13,256 nucleotides of DNA from Solobacterium sp. (GTDB lineage Bacteria > Bacillota_I > Bacilli_A > Erysipelotrichales > Erysipelotrichaceae). The DNA is taken from NCBI GenBank assembly GCA_017543025.1, contig JAFYGX010000143.1, forward strand, positions 1-13,256. Direction: 5' to 3'. This document shows positions 1 to 9,201 of this stretch, in pieces. Within the stretch, counting starts at the first letter, position 1. The number at the start of each line of letters is the position of its first letter. A model generated the notes under the pieces. That model did not search any database. It saw only the letters and a program-made list of their open reading frames with translations, and was not told where the DNA came from. A program made the translations under genes and the position numbers.

Positions 1-32
1 AAGAGAATTTTCCTGTGATACAGACCATTTGA

Positions 33-80
33 AAACGCAGGTTGTGAGCCAGGGGTGGCTCCTTCCTGCGTTTCATTTTT
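33..80. terminator. nested stem-loop terminator downstream of the GH94 gene
   Basis: AAACGCAGG (33-41) pairs perfectly with CCTGCGTTT (65-73), and inside it GAGCCA (46-51) pairs with TGGCTC (56-61) around a GGGG loop. The plus strand continues into CATTTTT, and on the minus strand the stem is followed by TTTTCAAAT, so it could end transcription both ways. It lies about 100 bp beyond the stop of the minus-strand GH94 gene and may also end a plus-strand gene outside the window. Confidence 0.7.
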
Positions 81-181
81 CCTGCCTCCAGACAAATCTC
101 GAAACTGTCAAACAATTGTACTTGACAAGGGTTCCAGTTTAAAATAGTGCCCCCGGGGGTTTTCTGATGGATGCGATTCGT

Positions 182-2620
182 TCAGCCCATCGTTACGACA
201 ACTTCTGCTTCTTTCAGAGAGGGGTCAATCGGAATGACATGGCCGCTCACCGGAGTTCCGTTGACGGTCATGGAAATGACGCCTTTCTGAACGCTGTTCG
301 GATTCTTTACAGAAATGTGATAGGTGGTTCCGCGGTATTTCCGGGTGACCGTGAAGTCGCCGAAGCCTTCCGGAATGCAGGGATCAACTGAAAGACCGTT
401 CAATGTCGGATAGATACCGAGAATATACTGGGAAATATCTGTGAAGGTCCATGCGGCAGTACCGGTGAGCCAGGAGTTTTTGCCCTGTCCGAAGAACGGT
501 GCGTCTTTACCGGCAACCATCTGGCTGTAGACGTATGGCTCGGTGCAGTGAATTTCACTGATATCTTCGATGTAGGCGGGACAGGTTTTCCGGTAAATCT
601 CAAATGCCCTGTTTCCGTCGCCGATCACTGTTTCTGCGATCGATACCCACGGGTTGTTGTGACAGAAGATACCGCCGTTCTCCTTGTATCCCGGAGGATA
701 GGAAGAGACTTCGCCGAGTTCCAGGTGATATTTTGTATACGAAGGCTGCAGAATCATGATTCCGTATTTTGTGTCGAGCTTTTCCTTTACGGAATCCATT
801 GCTTTTTGTGCAAGTCCTTCTGTTACGCCGATGCCGGCCATCACACAGAACCCCTGCGGTTCAATATAGATCTGACCTTCTTCGCATTCGTGAGAACCGA
901 CTTTTTTCGATTCGGCGTCATAAGCGCGGAGGAACCATTCGCCGTCCCAGCCGCTTCTGATAACGGCATCATACATCTTTCTGACTTCGTTCCGTGCTCG
1001 CTCAGCTTCTGCTTTCTGACCGGATGCCTCACAGAGATCTGCATATTCAAGGCCGTATTTGACAAACATGCCGGCGATGAAGACGGACTCAGCGACCGGC
1101 CCTTCCGATGGACCGAAGGTCTGGAAGCTTTCTCCCGGATGAGCACTGAAGCAGTTGAGGTTCAGACAGTCATTCCAGTCGGCCCGTCCGATCAGCGGAA
1201 GATCGTGAGGACCTTTATGGGTGAGCGTATAATCGAAGGAACGCTTCAGATGTTCAATCAGCGGCTGAGCCTTCGATGCGTCGTTGTCAAACGGAACCGG
1301 TTCACTCAGGATCGAGAGATCTCCGGTTTCACGGATATAGGCGGAAGTTCCCGCGATGAGCCATAACGGATCATCGTTGAATCCGCTTCCGATATCGGAA
1401 TTTCCCCGCTTGGTTAACGGCTGGTACTGATGATATGCGCTGCCGTTTTCAAACTGTGTGCTTGCGATATCGATAATGCGTTCTCTTGCCCGGTCGGGAA
1501 TCATATGAACGAAGCCGAGCAGATCCTGGTTGGAATCGCGGAAGCCCATTCCGCGGCCGATACCGGATTCATAATAGGAAGCGGAACGGCTGAAGTTGAA
1601 GGTGACCATGCACTGATACTGGTTCCAGATATTGACCATCCGGTTGACCTTTTCATCTTTTGTCTCCACGTGATAAATGGAAAGCAGGTCGCTCCAGAAA
1701 TCTTTCAGTTCACGGAATGCTTCGTCAAACTGCTGTTCTGTCTGATAGCGGGACAGCATTGCCCAGGCAGGATCTTTTTTTATCACGCCGGGGGCTTCCC
1801 ATTTGTCATCGTCCGGATTTTCAATATAGCCGAGCACAAACAGGAATGTTCTGGATTCTTCCGGCTTCAGTGAAACATTCAGCTGATGTGCCGCAATCGG
1901 TGACCAGCCGGAAGCGATCGAATTGGTGCACTGACCGGCATATACCGCATCCGGATGATCCGGCCCGTTGTAGAAGCCGAGGAACTGATCTCTGGCGGTA
2001 TCAAATCCGTCTGTCTGCGCGTTGACTGAGAAAATGGCATAGTGATTTCTCCGTTCACGGTATTCGGTTTTATGAAAAATCGTTGAATCAACAACCTCAA
2101 CTTCACCGGTAGAGAGGTTTCGCTGGAAGTTGCGCTCATCATCGTCCGCATTCCAGAGGCACCATTCTGCATAGGAGAAGAGCTTCAGATCTTTCTGTTC
2201 TGTACTGAGGTTGGTGAGCGTGACTTTCATGACTTCGCAGGTGTCGTTGAGCGGAACCATGCAGGTGACACGCGCTTCCACCTGGTTCTTTCTGCCTGTG
2301 AAGATGGAATAACCCATACCGTGCCGGCATTCATATGCGTCGAGCTCGGTGCGTACCGGCTGCCAGCCGGGATTCCAGACGGTGTTTCCGTCCTTTATAT
2401 AGAAATACTTGCCGTTGTTGTCGTATGGAACATTGTTGTAGCGATAGCGTGTGATCCGAAGCAGCTTGGCATCCTTGAAGAATGTATAACCGCCCATGGT
2501 GTTCGAGATGAGCGAGAAGAAATCCCGGTTGCCGAGATAATTAATCCACGGCAGAGGTGTTTCAGGGGTAGTGATGACGTATTCACGGTTGGCGTCATCG
2601 AAATAACCGTATTTGATAAT
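182..2620 (-). CDS. GH94 family cellobiose phosphorylase (probable), non-canonical start
   Basis: Cytosolic GH94 enzymes cleave a beta-glucoside disaccharide with inorganic phosphate, for cellobiose giving glucose 1-phosphate plus glucose. The frame shows the family N-terminus [15 protein letters not shown], the conserved stretch [11 protein letters not shown], the substrate-binding loop [11 protein letters not shown], and ADWNDCLNL, whose last Asp matches the general acid of characterised cellobiose phosphorylases. From the proposed start the protein is 811-812 aa, the usual size for cellobiose phosphorylase and shorter than cellodextrin phosphorylase (near 1000). The frame is open upstream to a GTG at 2683, but that has no Shine-Dalgarno and would add 21 residues with no family match. 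AAGGAGG instead lies 5-8 nt before ATT (2620) / ATC (2617), exactly where the family Met sits, and no ATG, GTG or TTG lies between. Chitobiose phosphorylase is a less likely alternative. The gene diverges from an ABC sugar importer, which fits disaccharide catabolism. Confidence 0.87.
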   Translation of the reverse strand: MIKYGYFDDANREYVITTPETPLPWINYLGNRDFFSLISNTMGGYTFFKDAKLLRITRYRYNNVPYDNNGKYFYIKDGNTVWNPGWQPVRTELDAYECRHGMGYSIFTGRKNQVEARVTCMVPLNDTCEVMKVTLTNLSTEQKDLKLFSYAEWCLWNADDDERNFQRNLSTGEVEVVDSTIFHKTEYRERRNHYAIFSVNAQTDGFDTARDQFLGFYNGPDHPDAVYAGQCTNSIASGWSPIAAHQLNVSLKPEESRTFLFVLGYIENPDDDKWEAPGVIKKDPAWAMLSRYQTEQQFDEAFRELKDFWSDLLSIYHVETKDEKVNRMVNIWNQYQCMVTFNFSRSASYYESGIGRGMGFRDSNQDLLGFVHMIPDRARERIIDIASTQFENGSAYHQYQPLTKRGNSDIGSGFNDDPLWLIAGTSAYIRETGDLSILSEPVPFDNDASKAQPLIEHLKRSFDYTLTHKGPHDLPLIGRADWNDCLNLNCFSAHPGESFQTFGPSEGPVAESVFIAGMFVKYGLEYADLCEASGQKAEAERARNEVRKMYDAVIRSGWDGEWFLRAYDAESKKVGSHECEEGQIYIEPQGFCVMAGIGVTEGLAQKAMDSVKEKLDTKYGIMILQPSYTKYHLELGEVSSYPPGYKENGGIFCHNNPWVSIAETVIGDGNRAFEIYRKTCPAYIEDISEIHCTEPYVYSQMVAGKDAPFFGQGKNSWLTGTAAWTFTDISQYILGIYPTLNGLSVDPCIPEGFGDFTVTRKYRGTTYHISVKNPNSVQKGVISMTVNGTPVSGHVIPIDPSLKEAEVVVTMG

Positions 2621-2785
2621 GAAGTCCTCCTTCCTTATTTCGGAATGATAATTGATGGTACAGCTGATCGTTATATCGTACACAGGACTTACAGAATTGA
2701 TTTAGCATCGTTTATGGACAAATACAAGAAGGGCAGAAAAATCGGAAGTGATACGAAAAAAGAATAAAAGCCCTTAAAAGCGGCA

Positions 2786-2802
2786 TTTGAAACGTTTACA
2801 AT
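2786..2802. promoter_or_regulatory. LacI-family / CcpA cre-like operator over the GH94 promoter
   Basis: The core AAACGTTT (2791-2798 region) is a perfect 8-bp palindrome with CG at its centre, flanked by TTTG and ACAA. On the minus strand TGTAAACGTTTCAA fits the cre pattern TGNNANCGNTNNCA at all but one fixed position. It overlaps the -10 and start point of the minus-strand promoter, a position expected to repress. Catabolite control by CcpA and a local LacI-type sugar repressor cannot be told apart from sequence alone. No regulator gene is in the window. Confidence 0.5.
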
Positions 2803-2826
2803 ACTTGAAAAAATTTTTGTTGTCAA
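2798..2826 (-). promoter_or_regulatory. sigma-A-type promoter of the GH94 gene
   Basis: On the minus strand a perfect -35 TTGACA (2821-2826) is followed after exactly 17 nt by TATTGT (2798-2803), a 4/6 match to the -10. The start point would be near 2791, leaving a leader of about 170 nt before the proposed AUU start. The -10 is overlapped by the palindromic operator at 2786-2802. Confidence 0.6.
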
Positions 2827-2857
2827 TATTTTTCTGTGAAATTTTGATAAAAAACAC

Positions 2858-2886
2858 TTGAAATTCGAAATGATAGGGGTTACATT
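2858..2886 (+). promoter_or_regulatory. possible promoter of the ABC importer genes
   Basis: TTGAAA (2858-2863) and TACATT (2881-2886) are separated by 17 nt on the plus strand, each 4/6 or better to the sigma-A consensus. The start point would be near 2893, giving a leader of about 125 nt that contains a small GGAGC/GCTCC hairpin before the binding-protein gene. Other AT-rich hexamers in this interval could serve instead. Confidence 0.35.
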
Positions 2887-3019
2887 GCAAGTGTCGAAGC
2901 AAAGTTGTCCTATAAATGAACGAATACGGATAATATCCTTAACAACCTGAAACTTCTCTGGTACAGGAGCGGAAGGGGCTCCGACAGAACACACAGGGCT
3001 ATATGGGAGGAAGAATAAA

Positions 3020-4432
3020 ATGAAAAAATTAGCTGCTGTATTACTTTCTACATTGATGACTGCAAGTCTCGCTGCATGCGGAACAAGCACTTCATCCGGT
3101 ACACCTGCCGCGACACAGGCATCTGATACCAAGACAGAGACAACGACTGAAACAGCTGCTGCTGACACCACAGGAACCAGCGCAGCTGCAGAAGGAAAAG
3201 TGCTCAACATCTACTGCTGGAACGAAGAATTCAAGTCTCGCCTTGAGGATCATTATCCCGGATATGAAAAAGTTGATGGGACAACCGGCAAGATCGGCGA
3301 TGTGACAGTGAAATTCACAATTACACCGTCCACTGACAATGCGTACCAGAACAAACTTGATGAAGTTCTGCCGAATAACGCAAAAGCGGCAGACGATGAC
3401 AAAGTTGACATCTTCCTGGTAGAAGCGGACTACGCGCTGAAGTACACAGGCGCGGATCCTGCAGTTGCACTGGATGTCAAAGGCGATCTCGGTCTGACAG
3501 ATTCCGACCTCGAAAATCAGTATCAGTATACAAAGGATGTCGTTACGGCAAACAATATTCTCCGCGGCGTATCCTGGCAGGGCTGCCCGGGCGTACTGAT
3601 CTATAACCGTGAAGCTGCGAAGGAAGTCTTCGGCAGCGATGACCTTGAGGCAGTTCAGGAAAAGGTTAAAGACTGGGATACATTCAAAGCAACAGCGAAA
3701 GAGCTGAATGAGAAAGGCTACTATATCACTTCCACTGTAAACGATGCTTACCGTGTATACTCCAACAACGTTACATCGAAGTGGGTTGAAAACGGCAAGA
3801 TCAATATTGATGCAAACATCATGAAGTGGGTTGATGACTCCAAGGAACTCGTAGACGGCGGCTATACAACGACTGCTGAACTCTGGAGCGATGACTGGAA
3901 CAAAGGCTTCTATCCGGAAGGAAAAGTATTCTGCTACTTCGGCCCGGCATGGCTGATCAACTTCTCCATGAAAGCAGATGATTCCGCATCCATCGCCGCA
4001 AAAGGCGGCTGGGCTGCAGTCGAAGGTCCTCAGGGATTCAACTGGGGCGGAACATGGATCTGCGGTGCTCAGGGCACAGACAACCCGACACTCGTTGCGG
4101 ATATCATGAAGAAACTGACATGCGATAAGGATATTATGAGCGACATCGTTGTAAAGGACAGCGACTTTGTTAATAACAAACCGGCAATGGAAGCTGCCTC
4201 CAAGGATGACAAGTTCCAGTTCCCTGTACTCGGCGGACAGAACCCGCTCGAAATGTTCTGCATCGGAGCAGAGAAAATCTCCATGGCAAACATTTCCATC
4301 TATGATCAGGGCTGCACAGAAGAATTCCAGAAGGCAATGAAGAACTACTTCGACGGCAACGCAACAAAGGAAGAAGCACTCGACCTCTTCTACAAGGGCG
4401 TTGAAGAGAAGTATCCGGAACTGACTCACTGA
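3020..4432 (+). CDS. ABC sugar transporter substrate-binding lipoprotein
   Basis: This is the extracytoplasmic solute-binding component of a carbohydrate uptake system (family 1, MalE/UgpB-like, 470 aa). The N-terminus MKKLAAVLLSTLMTASLAAC is a lipoprotein signal: two lysines, a hydrophobic core and a lipobox LAAC with Cys20 as the lipidated residue. A Ser/Thr/Ala-rich linker of about 40 residues follows, as expected for a membrane-tethered binding protein, and then the mature fold starting near VLNIYCWNEEF. The start has GGAGGAAG 7-8 nt upstream. Two MalFG-type permease genes follow on the same strand, and the divergent neighbour is a cellobiose-phosphorylase-like enzyme, so cellobiose or short cellodextrins are the likely ligand. 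The ligand is inferred from context, not from binding residues. The hairpin just downstream would leave this gene expressed above the permeases. Confidence 0.9.
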   Translation: MKKLAAVLLSTLMTASLAACGTSTSSGTPAATQASDTKTETTTETAAADTTGTSAAAEGKVLNIYCWNEEFKSRLEDHYPGYEKVDGTTGKIGDVTVKFTITPSTDNAYQNKLDEVLPNNAKAADDDKVDIFLVEADYALKYTGADPAVALDVKGDLGLTDSDLENQYQYTKDVVTANNILRGVSWQGCPGVLIYNREAAKEVFGSDDLEAVQEKVKDWDTFKATAKELNEKGYYITSTVNDAYRVYSNNVTSKWVENGKINIDANIMKWVDDSKELVDGGYTTTAELWSDDWNKGFYPEGKVFCYFGPAWLINFSMKADDSASIAAKGGWAAVEGPQGFNWGGTWICGAQGTDNPTLVADIMKKLTCDKDIMSDIVVKDSDFVNNKPAMEAASKDDKFQFPVLGGQNPLEMFCIGAEKISMANISIYDQGCTEEFQKAMKNYFDGNATKEEALDLFYKGVEEKYPELTH

Positions 4433-4465
4433 GTCCGGAAGAAACGCAGCAGAATTGAATCATTC

Positions 4466-4502
4466 AGAAGTGCCTGTCCGGATAGGCCGGGCGGGCACTT
4501 CT
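4466..4502 (+). terminator. intra-operon hairpin (partial terminator or mRNA stabiliser)
   Basis: AGAAGTGCC (4466-4474) pairs perfectly over 9 bp with GGCACTTCT (4494-4502), with further G/C pairing inside the loop. What follows is TCTATCTTCGG, not a clean T tract, so termination is probably partial. Such a hairpin between a binding-protein gene and its permeases commonly protects the upstream mRNA or reduces readthrough, giving excess binding protein. Confidence 0.55.
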
Positions 4503-4511
4503 TCTATCTTC

Positions 4512-4525
4512 GGAAAACGTTTCCA
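4512..4525. promoter_or_regulatory. second cre/LacI-like palindrome, between binding protein and permease genes
   Basis: GGAAAACGTTTCCA is almost palindromic around CG and meets the cre pattern TGNNANCGNTNNCA at every fixed base except the first. It shares its AACGTTT core with the operator at 2786-2802. It lies 90 bp before the first permease gene, where it could act as a roadblock or auxiliary operator. No good promoter is seen next to it. Confidence 0.35.
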
Positions 4526-4615
4526 GTGCTTTCAGCATCCGTTTTCAGGAAGAAAGAAAAGGCATCCTGCAAGCATTGAGAAACACGAGTATCATCATCT
4601 TCATGGAGGAAATGT

Positions 4616-5548
4616 ATGTCAAAGAAAAACTATTCGCATAAAGGGACCGCAGCGAAAGCTGTTTCCTACAACAAATGGGGGTATATCTTCCTGGCGCCGT
4701 TCTTTGCGGTGTGGGTCATCTTCCAGTTTATTCCGCTGGTCACAACCATTTACAACAGCTTTTTTGAAAACTATCGATCCGGTCTCTCACAGATCGGCCC
4801 GAACTTCATCGGCCTGAAAAACTATGTGACAATCGTTACCAACGGTGATCTGATCAATTATTCAAAAAATACCATGATCATGTGGATTATCGGATTCATT
4901 CCGCAGATCTTCTTCTCGCTGCTGCTTGCCGCATGGTTTACAGATCCGTCACTTCGCCTGAAGGGACAGCGGTTCTTCAAAACCGTCATTTATCTGCCGA
5001 ACCTGATTATGGCATCCGCATTCTCCATGCTGTTTTTCACCCTGTTTGCGGACGGCGGCCCGATCAACTCAATCCTCATAAGCATGGGCGTGCTTTCCCA
5101 GCCGTTCAAATTCATGTCCAACGTGACAGCGGTCAGAAGCCTGGTCGGATTCATGAACTTCATCATGTGGTTCGGCAATACGACGATTCTTCTGATGGCA
5201 GGTATGATGGGTATCGATCAGACCCTGTATGAAGCGGCAGAAGTGGACGGTGCCACGGCGACGGAGGTGTTCTGGAAGATTACGCTTCCGATCCTTCGTC
5301 CGATTCTGATCTACGTGCTGATTACTTCGCTGATCGGCGGACTCCAGATGTTCGATGTCCCGCAGATTCTGACCAACGGTACCGGCGATCCGACGCGTAC
5401 GTCAATGACCCTGATCATGTATCTCAACAAGCATCTTTACTCGAAGAACTTCGGCATGGGCGGAGCGCTCTCTGTCTTCTTGTTCATCATCACAGGAATC
5501 CTGAGTTTCATCGTATTCCGGATCTCCTATGCCGGCGAAGTGAAATAA
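4616..5548 (+). CDS. ABC sugar transporter permease, MalF/UgpA type
   Basis: Inner-membrane subunit of a binding-protein-dependent sugar importer (310 aa). Several hydrophobic segments are visible, the first near residues 20-45 (YIFLAPFFAVWVIFQFIP). The cytoplasmic EAA loop starts near residue 206 (EAAEVDGA..., ending TLPILRP), the contact site for the ATPase. The length and a first periplasmic loop that includes NFIGLKNYV are typical of the MalF/UgpA/LacF group. The start has GGAGG 6-8 nt upstream. The partner permease gene follows 22 bp downstream, so the two are surely co-transcribed. No ATPase gene accompanies them. Confidence 0.93.
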   Translation: MSKKNYSHKGTAAKAVSYNKWGYIFLAPFFAVWVIFQFIPLVTTIYNSFFENYRSGLSQIGPNFIGLKNYVTIVTNGDLINYSKNTMIMWIIGFIPQIFFSLLLAAWFTDPSLRLKGQRFFKTVIYLPNLIMASAFSMLFFTLFADGGPINSILISMGVLSQPFKFMSNVTAVRSLVGFMNFIMWFGNTTILLMAGMMGIDQTLYEAAEVDGATATEVFWKITLPILRPILIYVLITSLIGGLQMFDVPQILTNGTGDPTRTSMTLIMYLNKHLYSKNFGMGGALSVFLFIITGILSFIVFRISYAGEVK

Positions 5549-5570
5549 GAAAGGAAGGAGGAAACATTTC

Positions 5571-6446
5571 ATGAGTACAATGAACGCTGTAAACGGAAAA
5601 GGGACCAGCAAGGGAATGAACATTCATGCAAGACGCGCAATTGCCTACACGGTTCTGATTCTTCTTTCCTTCCTCTGCCTGATCTGGTTCTATATTCTTA
5701 TGATCAACTCTACCCGTTCCAACTCAGAGCTCGGCCGCGGATTTACGATTATCCCGGGCGGCTATCTGATCACAAACTGGCTGAATCTGATTCACGGCAC
5801 ATTGCCGATTACCAGCGGCATGATGAACTCGATTATTGTCGCGACCTGTTCTGCTGCCCTCTGCGTATATTTCTCCTGTATGACCGCATATGCGATTCAT
5901 GCGCATAACTTCAGGGGCAAGAAAGCGATCTTTACCTTCATTCTCATGATCATGATGATCCCGACACAGGTGACCGTTCTCGGTTTTATCTCCTTCATGG
6001 GAAAACTGAATCTGATGGATTCGTTTATTCCGCTGATTATTCCAGGTATTGCGGCACCGGTTGTCTTCTTCTACATGAAACAGTATATGGATTCCAATCT
6101 GCCGCTTTCCCTGATTGAAGCCGCAAGAATCGACGGCAGTAATGAATTCAGCACATTCAATCAGATCGTAATTCCTCTGATGAAGCCGGCAATTGCGGTT
6201 GAAGCGATCTTTACCTTCGTCTCTTCCTGGAACAACTACTTCACGCCGGCCCTGATTCTCAGCTCCGATAACAAAAAGACCCTCCCGATCCTCATTGCCC
6301 AGCTCCGTTCTGCGGACTGGCTGAAGTTCGATATGGGACAGGTCTATGTGATGATCGCATTCTCGATCTTCCCGGTTATTGTAGTTTATCTGTTTCTTTC
6401 CAAATATATCGTCGGCGGTGTTACAGCCGGCGGCGTCAAGGAATAA
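5571..6446 (+). CDS. ABC sugar transporter permease, MalG/UgpE type
   Basis: Second inner-membrane subunit of the importer (291 aa), expected to pair with the upstream MalF-type protein. It has about six hydrophobic segments, the first at residues 22-45 (YTVLILLSFLCLIWFYILM). The EAA loop begins near residue 183 (EAARIDGS..., ending VIPLMKP), and the C-terminus KYIVGGVTAGGVKE is characteristic of the MalG/LacG/UgpE group. The ribosome binding site AAGGAGG is strong. It is the last gene of the set: a long nested inverted repeat begins at the base after the stop. A shared MsmK/MsiK-like ATPase elsewhere is the likely energiser, by analogy with oligosaccharide importers of Gram-positive bacteria. 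Confidence 0.93.
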   Translation: MSTMNAVNGKGTSKGMNIHARRAIAYTVLILLSFLCLIWFYILMINSTRSNSELGRGFTIIPGGYLITNWLNLIHGTLPITSGMMNSIIVATCSAALCVYFSCMTAYAIHAHNFRGKKAIFTFILMIMMIPTQVTVLGFISFMGKLNLMDSFIPLIIPGIAAPVVFFYMKQYMDSNLPLSLIEAARIDGSNEFSTFNQIVIPLMKPAIAVEAIFTFVSSWNNYFTPALILSSDNKKTLPILIAQLRSADWLKFDMGQVYVMIAFSIFPVIVVYLFLSKYIVGGVTAGGVKE

Positions 6447-6498
6447 CCGGAAATCCCGTATACAGACTGCCGCGTTCCTGCAGTCTGTTTATTTCCGG
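6447..6498 (+). terminator. nested inverted repeat ending the transporter operon
   Basis: Two perfect 8-bp stems are nested: CCGGAAAT (6447-6454) with ATTTCCGG (6491-6498), and inside it ACAGACTG (6462-6469) with CAGTCTGT (6481-6488). The inner stem is followed by TTTATTT, which can act as a weak intrinsic terminator. The outer stem starts at the base after the permease stop. No strong T run follows the outer stem. Confidence 0.6.
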
Positions 6499-6542
6499 GG
6501 GCTGAGCAGGCAGTTTGCAGGAAAACTGTTTCCTTTCCGATT

Positions 6543-8760
<2,218 letters not shown>

Positions 8761-9169
8761 GAATCACATTGCGGTTGCGCAGGTGTGAAACGTGATGACG
8801 TTCACTGCCGAAGGAACTCTGGCTCTGACACATTTGCCTGCAGCTTTGCATGATTCCTGGCTGATGTTTCTGCAACGGCAGCTTTGAAAAGAAGACAGAT
8901 GATAACTGAAAGCAGTCCTGAGAGAAAAAACAGGGCTGTTTTCTTATGAACAGACAGGAATTCTCTGCCGGCTTAAGAATCGTTCAGCCAGCTGATTTCA
9001 GGATTCAGGTGAAACACAGCTGACTTCTGAGATCAATCACCGCACAGCTGAAAAACAGAGTGATGCACATGATGCGCTGTTCTTCTGAACGGGGGTCAGA
9101 AGGTGTACAAACAGCGGGATGGGTGACAATCCATGCATTCAGACCGCATCATGGCAGTCTGAAGATAAG
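8761..9169. other. intergenic stretch without a recognisable gene
   Basis: About 400 bp between lysS and the next promoter with no convincing open frame. It holds a bulged hairpin GTGAAACGT/ACGTTCAC (8785-8805), a distant 6-bp pairing CTGCCG/CGGCAG (8805-8881), the 9-base word GCAGCTTTG twice (near 8840 and 8878), the lysS terminator, a 7-bp hairpin CTTCTGA/TCAGAAG around an ACGGGGG loop (near 9085-9105), and TTCAGAC/GTCTGAA (9138-9163). The last sits just upstream of the DUF429-SDR -10, where an operator would be. Confidence 0.4.
8911..8945 (+). terminator. intrinsic terminator after lysS
   Basis: AGCAGTCCTG (8911-8920) pairs with CAGGGCTGTT (8931-8940), including two G-U pairs, around an A-rich 10-nt loop. 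It is followed by TTTTC at 8939-8943. It lies 150 bp after the lysS stop on the same strand. Confidence 0.7.
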
Positions 9170-9178
9170 TGTTATGAT
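9170..9178 (+). promoter_or_regulatory. extended -10 promoter of the DUF429-SDR gene
   Basis: TGTTATGAT is an extended -10, identical to that before the lysS T-box. The transcript would start near 9185, only about 17 nt before the ATG at 9202. This argues against the in-frame TTG at 9178, which overlaps the -10. An inverted repeat TTCAGAC/GTCTGAA occupies the -35 area. Confidence 0.5.
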
Positions 9179-9201
9179 TGAACTGGACTGGAAAACATAC
9201 T

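Noticed and set aside
548..1366. 272-codon plus-strand open frame opposite the GH94 gene
   Set aside because: Antisense shadow; Cys/Phe-rich composition without recognisable domains.
3092..4429. 445-codon open frame antisense to the binding-protein gene
   Set aside because: It is the mirror of a well-supported gene; the product is rich in Cys, Phe and Ile with no family motif and no ribosome site.
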